Positions 43,192 through 51,201 are shown, numbered from the stretch's first letter. The stretch is 64,000 bases of DNA from Ilyomonas sp965199905 (GCA_965199905.1 OZ241366.1:4092001-4156000); one strand, 5' to 3'. Notes: generated from the letters alone by a model not told the origin. Translations and numbers: made by a program.

Positions 43192-43596
43192 ATGACCACA
43201 AAAGCAGGACAAATGAACCAAGCAACAAACATATCATATCGCAAGAATGAAATTGCCAACAAATTTTTATCTGAATTAGATAAGCATATTGACGATTTGA
43301 AAAAAAGTAAGGTCGAAACTTCCTACGAGATAAACGAATTTGCCGAAAAACTTTTTATAAACCCAAATCATTTAAGTGACACAATTAAAGAAGTTCTTGG
43401 AAAATCACCTTGTGGCATTTATGAAGAAAAATTGGCGGACGCCGCAAAAGAATTATTGATAAACCCCAAGAAATCAATTAGTGACATTGCTTATACACTT
43501 TCCTATGACCACTCAAACTTTACAAAATTCTTTAAACGTTTGACAGGTTTCACACCAAAGGAATATAGAAACCAGAATTTGCCTATTACAAATTAA
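43192..43596 (+). CDS. AraC-type helix-turn-helix regulator, DNA-binding domain only (cassette 7)
   Basis: A 134-residue protein consisting mainly of the AraC/XylS tandem HTH: first helix pair SYEINEFAEKLFINPNHLSD, second ISDIAYTLSYDHSNFTKFFK with the family signature FTPKEYR. The ligand-binding N-terminal domain of full-length AraC proteins is absent, and the start lies only 19 bases after the junction GTTAGCGGT. It shares the cassette with the SDR gene 96 bases downstream, which it probably controls. Confidence 0.82.
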   Translation: MTTKAGQMNQATNISYRKNEIANKFLSELDKHIDDLKKSKVETSYEINEFAEKLFINPNHLSDTIKEVLGKSPCGIYEEKLADAAKELLINPKKSISDIAYTLSYDHSNFTKFFKRLTGFTPKEYRNQNLPITN

Positions 43597-43692
43597 GAAA
43601 CAGAAAACGTTACCATTTAAACAGAAAGGGACACCATTTTTTGCTTATGCCTTTTTGGACTTTTGCATCATTGACTATAAAACATAATAATA

Positions 43693-44427
43693 ATGATGAC
43701 AGAACAAAAAGTAGCACTTGTAACAGGAGCCAATAAAGGAATTGGTTTTGAGACTGCAAAACAATTAGCCAAACTTGGACACTTTGTTTTTCTTGGTTGC
43801 CGAAATCAACAGAATGGACAAAAAGCAGTAAGCGAACTTAAGAACATTGGATGTACCAATGTTGAAGCCGTAGAATTAGATGTTACCAAATCGGCGACGA
43901 TCCAGTCAACTGCAGATTTAATAAAATCAAAATGTGGACGCTTGGATATTTTAGTAAACAATGCCGGCATTTTAGGCGAAATGCCTCAACAAGCATCAAA
44001 TAACAGCATTCAAAATTTGAAAAACATTTTTGAAACCAATTTCTTTGGTGCGGTACAGACAACACAATTGTTATTGAACTTGCTAAAGCAGTCGGCTTCG
44101 CCAAGAATTGTAAATGTGTCAAGCGACTTGGGTTCTTTGACACAAAACAATAATCCGGAATATCCTTTTTATGAAGTAAAATTGTTGGGCTACAACTCTT
44201 CAAAGACTGCCTTGAATGCTTTGACAGTAATGTTGGCTTACGAACTCAAAGACACGGATTTTAAAGTGAATAGCGTAAATCCAGGATATACATCAACAGA
44301 CTTGAACGGAAACACAGGAACACAATCAACGACCGAAGCGGCAAAAATAATTGTGGAGTATGCAACACTAGACGACAATGGACCGACTGGAGAATTTATA
44401 AGCGGCTATGGCGAAACACCTTGGTAA
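43693..44427 (+). CDS. Short-chain dehydrogenase/reductase (cassette 7)
   Basis: A 244-residue classical SDR with NAD(P)-binding TGANKGIGFETA, LDVTK, NNAGI, the active-site Ser in NVSSDLG, and the catalytic Tyr/Lys in YNSSKTALNAL. It resembles the carbonyl-reductase subgroup of small-molecule ketone reductases. Substrate unknown. ATG at 43693 is preceded by a second ATG-like codon in frame. The cassette closes with ACCGCTAAC seven bases after the stop. Confidence 0.9.
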   Translation: MMTEQKVALVTGANKGIGFETAKQLAKLGHFVFLGCRNQQNGQKAVSELKNIGCTNVEAVELDVTKSATIQSTADLIKSKCGRLDILVNNAGILGEMPQQASNNSIQNLKNIFETNFFGAVQTTQLLLNLLKQSASPRIVNVSSDLGSLTQNNNPEYPFYEVKLLGYNSSKTALNALTVMLAYELKDTDFKVNSVNPGYTSTDLNGNTGTQSTTEAAKIIVEYATLDDNGPTGEFISGYGETPW

Positions 44428-44433
44428 AAAACT

Positions 44434-44572
44434 ACCGCTAACAAGGTATTGGCAATATGGCGGCTTGACATTAAAGGCTCAACAGTATTTTTACTATTGA
44501 GCCTTTGTACTATATTTGGGGCTGACGAACCACGGAATGCCGCTCCGGCAGCAAGCCTAAAACGTTAGCGGT
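44434..44572 (+). repeat. attC-like site 7 (short class, with an inner hairpin)
   Basis: 139 bases. R'' ACCGCTAAC, left arm degenerate (GGTATTGGCAATATGGCGGC), right arm GCCGCTCCGGCAGCAAGCC, R' GTTAGCGGT. The centre holds a terminator-like stem AAAGGCTCAA ... TTGAGCCTTT (44473-44506) and TATATTTG at 44511-44518. Confidence 0.8.
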
Positions 44573-44628
44573 TATGCGTGGAGATTACTAATTCATTAGT
44601 TTTCAAGGTTTTTCGTAAGTTTAATAAT

Positions 44629-45072
44629 ATGATTGACGAGAGATATACTGTTGAATTTGGAGCAGATTTTCGTGTGTTTGAATTTGATAGTGAAGGTCCA
44701 AAAGGAAAGGTTAGAAAAATTATACAATACACTGAAATTAACTTAAAAAACTACTTCAATCTTGGTTTTGGCGACAAGAACCATAAAACCAACGAAATTG
44801 ATGACTTAGTTGTAACGAATAATAACGATAGTCAGAAAGTTTTAACTACAGTTGCTGCAACATTATTTGAATTTACAGACCATCATCCAGAAGCTAATGT
44901 TATAGCAATCGGAAGTACTTTAGCAAGGACACGTCTCTACAGAATTGGAATTACAAATAATCTTGAAGCTATTGAGAAAGACTTTGAGATTTCAGGACTC
45001 AAAAGCAACATATGGCACAAATTTGCAAAAGGTGTAGAATATGACGCTTTTTTAGTTAAACGAAGAAAATAG
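44629..45072 (+). CDS. DUF6934 family protein (cassette 8)
   Basis: About 147 residues from ATG 44629 (MIDERYTVEFGADFRVFEFDSEGPKG); a GTG at 44578 would add 17 residues and is the alternative start. The FEFDSEGPKGKVRKIIQY opening, NNDSQKVLTTVAATLFEF, and GSTLARTRLYRIGI resemble DUF6934, a small family frequent in Chitinophagaceae with unknown function. A 48-residue gene follows after 13 bases in the same cassette, so the two are probably a functional pair. Confidence 0.72.
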   Translation: MIDERYTVEFGADFRVFEFDSEGPKGKVRKIIQYTEINLKNYFNLGFGDKNHKTNEIDDLVVTNNNDSQKVLTTVAATLFEFTDHHPEANVIAIGSTLARTRLYRIGITNNLEAIEKDFEISGLKSNIWHKFAKGVEYDAFLVKRRK

Positions 45073-45085
45073 TAAATTTGCATTC

Positions 45086-45232
45086 ATGAAAGAAAAAAAG
45101 ACAATAAACAAAACACTCAAAGGTTTTACAAAAAACCCAAAGCTTGACAAATATGCTGACAAAGTATTGTTCAAGGACAAAGTGAAAATGGCAAATCATA
45201 TATTAAAAACGGTTGGACTGCCGAAAGCGTAG
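45086..45232 (+). CDS. Small Lys-rich protein next to DUF6934 (cassette 8)
   Basis: A 48-residue frame starting ATG 45086 (MKEKKTINKTLKGFTKNPKLD) and ending LKTVGLPKA. It is highly basic with a helical C-terminus. Its position inside the cassette, 13 bases after the DUF6934 gene and ending 11 bases before R'', argues that it is a real gene. Function unknown; a two-gene arrangement with a basic small partner is reminiscent of toxin-antitoxin pairs, but that is speculation. Confidence 0.55.
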   Translation: MKEKKTINKTLKGFTKNPKLDKYADKVLFKDKVKMANHILKTVGLPKA

Positions 45233-45242
45233 GAATAGCCCG

Positions 45243-45256
45243 AACCGCTAACAAGA
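45243..45256 (+). repeat. attC-like site 8, left part (interrupted)
   Basis: R'' AACCGCTAAC, the exact complement of the cassette 8 start GTTAGCGGTT, followed by AAGA. The IS110-family element begins here; the right part of the site resumes near 46505. Confidence 0.7.
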
Positions 45257-46504
45257 ACTGTGTAAAAAACCAAATAAATCAGGCGATATTTTTCGAGTAG
45301 TTGTTATCGAACAAGGTTTGGCTGTTTACAACAGCAAATACCTGTTTGAGAAGCTTGTTGCAGACGGCGATCAGCGCGGGTTTTTTATTTTTTCCTTTCG
45401 CGACTAACCGCTCATAAAGTTGCTTGCAGACAACGTTACTTTTGATGGCACTCAGAGAACACATGTACAGGATATTGCGCAGCGTCTTGCCTCCCTGCCT
45501 GCATATCTTACTTCGTCCCCTGATGCTGGTACCGCTGCTGAACTCACGGGGACTGAGACCTGCGTAACTGATGAGCTGACGGTAGTTGGTCATGTCTTTA
45601 AACCCTTGTGTATATACAATCAGCTCTGCCGTAGCCCGCTTGCCGATTGACACGACGCTCTGCACTCTTTCGACCAGTTGGGGCTGCCATTCCCTCAGTT
45701 TTTTATCCAGCTCCTTTTCTAACAGCTTCTGTTCTTTTTCTAACTCTTTAATGATTCTCTGGTAGGCTTTAAGGACAGCTGTGCTGCCGGCAGGCAGCTT
45801 CTCCAGGCTGTGGATCTGGTTAGTAAAAGCCGTAATCTCTGCCGTTATTTTCTTAATGGCATTGTTGAGTGTCTTACATTCAAAATAAAGCCTGCCTTGG
45901 GCATTTGGGAAGCAACAGGCTTGCGTTCAATCCCATACTCACAGATGCGCCTGGCATCCTTGCGGTCGCTCTTGTTGCGCTCCAGGTGCATCTGGATATA
46001 GCGCTTGATCTGCAGGGCATTGACGATGCTGTAGGTGCAGCCCTGACTGTGCAGAAAGAACATGAGAGGGATGTGATAGACACCCGTTGCCTCCATCACA
46101 AAGCGGTATCCTGGTCCAGTCAGTTTCAGCAGCTGTGCAAAGCCTGTAGTGTCATTGGTTACTTTACTGTGCTGCAACAGACCTTCCGATTGATAGCAGA
46201 CATCCAGCGTATCGCAGGACACATCAATGCCGCAATAAAGAGGCGTTGATTCATTCATAAAACTTGTTTTATTTTTGTTGGTAAGGGGAAAATGGAAGAA
46301 CAATCTTACTACGCTGCCCACTATCCTAACACGAGCTGCAAGCTCAATGAACTGTCCGGCATTTTAGTAAGAGGAAGGCAGGGATAAGCATGTTAGAGAA
46401 GCTCTCAGGCTTACAAGTATTGACTATCTTACTTAAGCCTTCTGCTCTTTCAGATTTTGTTAAGTAAGAATATGTCAATTCTGAGAAAATGTAAACGTAG
46501 GAAA
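45257..46504 (-). mobile_element. IS110-family insertion sequence inside attC-like site 8
   Basis: About 1.25 kb, without terminal inverted repeats, as expected for IS110. Boundaries are inferred by comparing the interrupted AACAAGA / GTATTGC with the uninterrupted AACAAGAGTATTGC of site 11. The transposase is on the minus strand, frameshifted, with about 245 non-coding bases upstream where IS110 elements carry their guide RNA-like region. Confidence 0.75.
45279..46258 (-). pseudogene. IS110-family transposase, frameshifted
   Basis: The N-terminal part (from ATG 46258) has the DEDD RuvC-like start LYCGIDVSCDTLDVCYQ and KSDRKDARRICEYG. The C-terminal part has the transposase_20 domain with ISYAGLSPREFSSGTSIRGRSKI and LRNILYMCSLSAI. 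The frame breaks near 45900 in ATGCCCAAGGC, where restoring one C gives PQGRLYFECKTLNNAIKK and joins both parts. No other lesion was seen, so this is a recent inactivation or a sequencing error. Confidence 0.8.
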
Positions 46505-46691
46505 AGTATTGCTGCAAGCGGGGCTGGACGTTGGAGCAATGGGCAGCATATCGCTTTCAGCTTTGGTTCCGGCGGAAGGAACTCTTTTGAACATCAGAAT
46601 AAATTTTTAATCTTTGATTAAATAAATGAACTTCAGTGCAGGCGGAGGTTTTTCAACTACCCCACCATCGGCAATACTTGTTCGTTATGCG
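46505..46691 (+). repeat. attC-like site 8, right part (long class)
   Basis: About 187 bases from AGTATTGCTGCAAGC to R' GTTATGCG. The arm ends are GTATTGC at the left and GGCAATAC at the right. Middle segments CAGCTTTGGTT, GGAAGGAACTCTTTT and AACATC match site 11. Confidence 0.7.
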
Positions 46692-46721
46692 TAATTTGGA
46701 CTAACTCTAAACAGACATCAC

Positions 46722-47552
46722 ATGAAACTGATTTGTCTAATTATAATGTTGGGAATATTACTATCATGTAATGACAACAATAATATTCATCCTTCCAATA
46801 TTCAAAATGACTCAAGTAATGACAATGAAGCCTTATTAAATGAAAAATTTAATATTATTCCTGATATTATTCTTAAAGATTATACTACATGGTATAATTA
46901 CACGTATGACAATGTTCAATTGTCATACGATTTTATAGGTTTAGACACTGACTCAATTAAGATTGATAAAACAGCTTTTTTAAACAAATTAATTAATGAC
47001 AAAGTTATAGCTTTTAAGATAAGATTACTTCAGGGAGAACCTGTTTATAAGTTATACAAACTTTATAGTAAGAATGAGAACATTAAATCTACGATAGAAC
47101 AATTAGCTTCCATTGAGATGAAAAATTATAAAATGGAAGGTCAACAAATTCCTGACTTTAATTTCACTGATTTAAACGGTAACGGGTATAATACAACTTC
47201 AACAAAAGGGAAAATACTTGTTTTGAAATGCTGGTTTATACATTGTACTGCCTGTGTGCTGGAGTTTTCTGAATGCAATAAACTTGTTGACGATTACAAA
47301 GACAAAAATAATGTGCTGTTTATAAGCCTTGCCACTGACACAACGAATGACCTTAAGAAATTTTTAAACACCAAAGTATTCAAATACGCTGTGATTCCGC
47401 AAATGGATAACTACATAACTGACAAATTAAATATCAATATGTATCCTACACATTTGCTTATTGACAGATCTGGAAAAATAATAAAAGTTACTAATTCAGT
47501 TGAAGAATTAGAACCATTTCTGAAAAAAGAAATAGAAAAGCCGTATGACTAA
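46722..47552 (+). CDS. TlpA-like thioredoxin-fold lipoprotein with CTAC motif (cassette 9)
   Basis: A 276-residue lipoprotein (lipobox LLSC, Cys16). A helical N-terminal half is followed by a thioredoxin fold from about residue 140 (IPDFNFTDLNGN) with the active-site pair CTAC at 175-178 in WFIHCTACV, and cis-Pro in NMYPTHLLID. Probably a periplasmic disulfide reductase. It begins 38 bases after junction GTTATGCG. The codon use is strongly AT-rich compared with the redoxin at 29004, consistent with foreign origin. Confidence 0.83.
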   Translation: MKLICLIIMLGILLSCNDNNNIHPSNIQNDSSNDNEALLNEKFNIIPDIILKDYTTWYNYTYDNVQLSYDFIGLDTDSIKIDKTAFLNKLINDKVIAFKIRLLQGEPVYKLYKLYSKNENIKSTIEQLASIEMKNYKMEGQQIPDFNFTDLNGNGYNTTSTKGKILVLKCWFIHCTACVLEFSECNKLVDDYKDKNNVLFISLATDTTNDLKKFLNTKVFKYAVIPQMDNYITDKLNINMYPTHLLIDRSGKIIKVTNSVEELEPFLKKEIEKPYD

Positions 47553-47556
47553 ACTA

Positions 47557-47694
47557 CACACAACAATAGGTTTGTTGCCAAAGAGGCTGGCGAATTTCGG
47601 CTGAACATTAGAAACTCTATTAAACTGTATATCTTTATTCAAGCTGACGAACCACAGAATGCCGCTCCGGCAGCAAGCCCTGTTCGTTAGCGGC
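47557..47694 (+). repeat. attC-like site 9 (short class)
   Basis: 138 bases. R'' CACACAAC (the same two mismatches to GTTATGCG as in cassette 3), a weak left arm, right arm GCCGCTCCGGCAGCAAGCC, R' GTTAGCGGC. The central box is changed to TATCTTTA. Confidence 0.75.
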
Positions 47695-47743
47695 AATTTG
47701 ACAGCCGGCCGCATGAAAAATTCAAAGACTTAAAATATAAAAA

Positions 47744-48439
47744 ATGACAATTAGAAAAAAGTACCTGCCAATTTTATTTAGTCTATTACTTTCAATTACT
47801 ATGTATGGACAACCTTCTCAAAAAGAATCTAATGATAAAAAAAAAGATAGTATTATGGAAAAAATGCAGTGGTTTAATCAACCTGATAAATGGAAATTTC
47901 AAGATAATAAACTATCTATGTTCGTTACGCCAAAAACAGATTATTGGCGTATAACTCATTATGGGTTTACGGTAGATGATGGACCATTTTTTTATGAAAC
48001 ATTAGGTGGCGAATTTGAAGTAAAAGTAAAAATAACAGGCGATTACAAAGTAAGATATGACCAAATGGGTTTGATGTTACGCATTGATGAAAAAACCTGG
48101 ATAAAAACAGGAGTAGAATTTGTAAATAATAAGATCAATATTAGTGCAGTTGTTACAAATGAAAAAAGTGATTGGAGTGTAGTTGAGATGAATGAAAACC
48201 CTAAATCATTGTGGTTAAAAGCAATCAGAAAATTAGATGCAGTCGAAATATTCTACTCACTTGATGATGTAACATATACTATGATGCGATTGGCATATTT
48301 TCCGGATAATAAGCCCGTAAAGGTAGGTATGACAGCAGCATCACCAGACGGAGATGGGTTTAATGCTTTGTTTGAAGAGTTTGAAGTAAAACATATTCCA
48401 GATACAAGAAGATTGAAATGGTTGGAGAACAATAAATGA
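47744..48439 (+). CDS. DUF1349 domain exported protein (cassette 10)
   Basis: A 231-residue protein with a signal peptide (ending TMYGQ) and a concanavalin-like DUF1349 domain. The domain has MQWFNQPDKWKFQDNKL, the GEFEVKVKITGDY strand, QMGLMLRIDEKTWIKTGVEF and KVGMTAASPDGDGF. DUF1349 occurs in proteins of uncertain carbohydrate-related function. The mature domain begins near residue 42. An acetyltransferase gene follows by 6 bases in the same cassette. Confidence 0.85.
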   Translation: MTIRKKYLPILFSLLLSITMYGQPSQKESNDKKKDSIMEKMQWFNQPDKWKFQDNKLSMFVTPKTDYWRITHYGFTVDDGPFFYETLGGEFEVKVKITGDYKVRYDQMGLMLRIDEKTWIKTGVEFVNNKINISAVVTNEKSDWSVVEMNENPKSLWLKAIRKLDAVEIFYSLDDVTYTMMRLAYFPDNKPVKVGMTAASPDGDGFNALFEEFEVKHIPDTRRLKWLENNK

Positions 48440-48445
48440 ATCTTG

Positions 48446-49045
48446 ATGGACAGGGAAAAGAATAAAATGTTATCGGGGAAGCCTTATAAAGCATTTGCAC
48501 AAACACTTCTTGCTGACAGGCAAAAAGCGAAAGAATTAGTTTTTGATTTCAATAGTTTACGACCAACTGAAATAAAAAAGCGTGACGAGGTTATAAAAAA
48601 CCTATTTGGTAAAACGGGAAATAATTTTTTTATTGAACCCCCATTTCGATGTGATTATGGCTACAATATTGAGATTGGAGACAATTTTTATTCTAATTAT
48701 AATCTCACAATTTTAGATTGTGGCAAAGTAATCATTGGCGACAATGTTTTGATAGCACCTAATGTCGGTATTTATACAGCAGGACATCCTTTACATTACG
48801 AACCAAGAAATGAAGGCTATGAATATGCTTTTCCTATTTTCATTGGCAACAACGTATGGATTGGTGGAAATGTCATTATAAATCCAGGCGTAAAAATTGG
48901 AGACAATTCAGTTATTGGTGCAGGAAGTGTAGTTACAAAAGATATTCCAGCAAATGTAGTTGCAGTTGGAAACCCCTGTCGGGTTTTAAAGCAAATTACA
49001 GAAGACAACAAATTGTATTTTTTTAAAGATTTGCCATTCGTGTAA
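48446..49045 (+). CDS. Sugar O-acetyltransferase, maltose acetyltransferase type (cassette 10)
   Basis: A 199-residue left-handed beta-helix acetyltransferase. The N-terminal MAC domain (KMLSGKPYKAFAQTLLADRQKAKE) is followed by hexapeptide repeats. These include NLTILDCGKVIIGDNVLIAPNV, the catalytic His in YTAGHPLHYEPR, VWIGGNVIINPGVKIGDNS and GAGSVVTKDIPANVVAVGNPC. It transfers acetyl from acetyl-CoA to a sugar hydroxyl. ATG 48446 is chosen over the adjacent TTG. It follows the DUF1349 gene closely. Confidence 0.9.
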   Translation: MDREKNKMLSGKPYKAFAQTLLADRQKAKELVFDFNSLRPTEIKKRDEVIKNLFGKTGNNFFIEPPFRCDYGYNIEIGDNFYSNYNLTILDCGKVIIGDNVLIAPNVGIYTAGHPLHYEPRNEGYEYAFPIFIGNNVWIGGNVIINPGVKIGDNSVIGAGSVVTKDIPANVVAVGNPCRVLKQITEDNKLYFFKDLPFV

Positions 49046-49068
49046 GTTCTATGCGGACAAAAAGCTGT

Positions 49069-49259
49069 CACCAACGTGGGGTTTGGCGTTATTGGGGCAG
49101 GATGTTGTTAACTTTGGCTATAGTTAGCTATCAGTTTCAGCTTGACGTTAATAATTTAGCTTTAGTTATTATCTTCAACTTTAAAAAAATTTGGTCTTTA
49201 GTTGTGGGCTGACGGTTTTCAAATTATCCCAACAAAGCCAAGCCCTGTTCGTTGCTTGC
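49069..49259 (+). repeat. attC-like site 10 (long class)
   Basis: 191 bases. R'' CACCAAC, arm GGGGTTTGGCGTTATTGGGG, opposing region CCCAACAAAGCCAAGCCC, R' GTTGCTTGC. It shares TTAGTTATTATCTTCAACTT with site 2. R'' complements its cassette start at 6 of 9 positions, and the three mismatches are all transitions. Confidence 0.65.
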
Positions 49260-49289
49260 AATGCGAAAACCCCTAATTAATTTGTATAT

Positions 49290-50705
49290 ATGACACGTTT
49301 CCGTTTGACAGCACTATTTCTTTCGTTATTCTTTCTACATACTCTTGGTCAGTCCAACGACGAATCCAGAAACAAAATGGCTTTTTATTCAGACAGCTTT
49401 CAGTCATACATGGGCAACAATATAGACTCTTCCTTATATTTTATTAGGATGATTGCTGCTAATCCGAGGTATTCAGCCAATTTAAAGGACTGTCTGCATA
49501 ATAGATTTGCCGTATTATTTGGCAAAATATATGAAGGGAGTACAATAGGGATTACCGCCTATAAAATCTTGGAGGTTATGGTGGCAGATTCCAATGAAAA
49601 ATTAGTAAACAGTGCAAAACCGCTCTACTATTGGGCTAAGATTCAGCGAAGTGAAAATGATAATAATGAACTTGTCAAATTGACCAATGCATTTATTAAA
49701 TCTGAGTTATCAAAAGATATTTACAACAACAGGGCAGGAAGATATGCGCTCTTAATTTACCAGGTAATCTTCCAAAAGAAAGAACTAAATGAATTAGCGG
49801 AAAGGCTGCTTTCTACAACAATTAAAAAGATTAAATTCAACTTGTCTAATCCAGATTCTCTTCCGGAACCATTGTTAAGAAAAAAAATATGGTTCAAATA
49901 TTTATATGCCTCTGCCAACTCTATTAAAGCAGATAATTATATGAAGCTGCACCAAGAAAAAAGGGAAGGTGAATATTATAAAATTGCATCAGAATATAGT
50001 CCTGATATATCTGATAAACAATATATTGAAGAATACTCTTTTGACAAGTATTTATTTACCATGTATTTCCGTCCCCAAAAGCTAGAACACTATATATATA
50101 CGGATGATTATTTTTGGGATGATTATTTAAGCTTTTTAACGAAGCACTCTAAAAATAATAAAGAGGTTTTAGCTACACTTCTGTCAATGGCGATTGCAGA
50201 CCCTAAATACAAAGAAAAACTTAAGTCTTTTTATGAATTAAATTATCCGGAACAGGAATCGTTTAGTTCTTTTTGGACAAAAAGTATAAATAAAAATTTA
50301 AAACCCGTTATTGATTTTTCATTAAAACAAATGGACGGACAGGTTTTTGCGACAAAAGATATAAGCGGCAAGTGGGCTTTGATTGATTTTTGGGGAACAT
50401 GGTGCGGACCTTGCAGAGCGGAACACCCGGATTTACAAAAGCTTTACCAGGCTTTTATGTCTAAGGACACAGTTAATTTCATTTTCTTAACTATAGCATG
50501 CTACGATGATGAAAGCAAGGTAAAGTCGTATGTAAAGGAAAACAACTATAATTTCCCGGTTGCTATGGCAGATACTAAAATCGTGAAATTATACAGTGTA
50601 ACCAGCTTCCCTTCTAAAGTTCTTATTACGCCACAAGGAAAGTATCTAATTGTTCCTTTTGGCATAGACTGGGTCAACTTTATTAAGCAATATACCAACT
50701 TATAA
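49290..50705 (+). CDS. TlpA-like disulfide reductase with large helical domain (cassette 11)
   Basis: A 471-residue exported protein: signal peptide (ending LGQS), a helical domain of about 300 residues without recognised motifs, then a C-terminal thioredoxin fold with FWGTWCGPCRAEHPDLQKL (Cys372 and Cys375) and cis-Pro in SVTSFPSKVLITP. Probably a periplasmic thiol-disulfide reductase like the Bacteroidota TlpA/ResA group. ATG is 39 bases after junction GTTGCTTGC. It is the largest gene in the array. Confidence 0.88.
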   Translation: MTRFRLTALFLSLFFLHTLGQSNDESRNKMAFYSDSFQSYMGNNIDSSLYFIRMIAANPRYSANLKDCLHNRFAVLFGKIYEGSTIGITAYKILEVMVADSNEKLVNSAKPLYYWAKIQRSENDNNELVKLTNAFIKSELSKDIYNNRAGRYALLIYQVIFQKKELNELAERLLSTTIKKIKFNLSNPDSLPEPLLRKKIWFKYLYASANSIKADNYMKLHQEKREGEYYKIASEYSPDISDKQYIEEYSFDKYLFTMYFRPQKLEHYIYTDDYFWDDYLSFLTKHSKNNKEVLATLLSMAIADPKYKEKLKSFYELNYPEQESFSSFWTKSINKNLKPVIDFSLKQMDGQVFATKDISGKWALIDFWGTWCGPCRAEHPDLQKLYQAFMSKDTVNFIFLTIACYDDESKVKSYVKENNYNFPVAMADTKIVKLYSVTSFPSKVLITPQGKYLIVPFGIDWVNFIKQYTNL

Positions 50706-50718
50706 AGGCGAAGCACAT

Positions 50719-50912
50719 GCCTGCAACAAGAGTATTGCCAATAGCGGAGCTGATTGTTAGAGAAATCGTGCATATCGCTATCAGCTTTGGTTCGGGCTGA
50801 AGGAACTCTTTTCAACATCGGAATACATTTAAATTTTTGAATAAATCATGAACTTCAGTTGCCCGGCGGAAGGTTTTCAACTTCCCTGCCATTGGCAATA
50901 CTTGTTTACAGC
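50719..50912 (+). repeat. attC-like site 11 (long class), right end of the array
   Basis: 194 bases. R'' GCCTGCAAC (7 of 9 to the cassette 11 start), arm AGTATTGCCAATAGCGG, opposing arm CTGCCATTGGCAATACT, R' GTTTACAGC. No further site follows. Confidence 0.75.
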
Positions 50913-51201
50913 AAAGAATCGCTGGTAATTGTCCAGGTAATTCACCACATCAGGCAAAGCTTCGTAAGGCACGTGTAAAAGAATTTTTGCAGGCAATCCC
51001 AATGATGAGTATAAAGGCGAAAGCCAGTTTTTTGTGGTAGACGCTGCCGGCACCAGCTTACTGCTTGGCTTTAAACAAAAAGATATCAAAGCTGCCCTAA
51101 GTGCAGGCAGTAAAAAAGTAGACACTTATTACAGGCAGCACAGAGATGATGAAGTTGATCAAAACTTCCTGGCAGGGCCGGTTACGTTTTTGAATCAGTA
51201 A
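50913..51201. pseudogene. Gene fragments at the right edge of the array
   Basis: Two coding-like fragments face each other. On the minus strand, HVPYEALPDVVNYLDNYQRF (50911-50975) looks like a protein C-terminus. On the plus strand, a frame from about 50977 to 51201 reads NPNDEYKGESQFFVVDAAG and ends AGPVTFLNQ. Neither has a start and neither family is recognised. They look like remnants of genes broken when the array or flanking DNA moved. Confidence 0.5.

Larger units (their letters stand above)
38266..50904 (+). mobile_element. Integron-like gene-cassette array without visible integrase (CALIN-like)
   Basis: About eleven units in one orientation, each made of one or two + strand genes followed by a 138-201 base imperfect palindrome with ...AAC at the left and GTT... 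at the right. Unit starts and ends are reverse complements: GTTATAGGGC/GCCCTATAAC, GTTACCTGC/GCAGGTAAC, GTTGTAGGC/GCCTACAAC, GTTAGCGGT/ACCGCTAAC, and GTTAGCGGTT/AACCGCTAAC. That is the R'/R'' relation of integron cassettes. Genes start 19-90 bases after a junction. No tyrosine recombinase is present in the window. Confidence 0.8.

Noticed and set aside
45086..45232. Toxin-antitoxin pair made of the DUF6934 and small basic protein genes
   Set aside because: The arrangement is suggestive, but neither protein has a known toxin or antitoxin motif, so it was not called.
38266..50904. CRISPR array as an explanation of the regular repeats
   Set aside because: Repeats are 138-201 bases, palindromic, variable and separated by genes of 0.2-1.5 kb; no cas genes are present.
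38266..50904. Phage or conjugative element
   Set aside because: No integrase, capsid, portal, terminase, relaxase or mating-pair genes were found.
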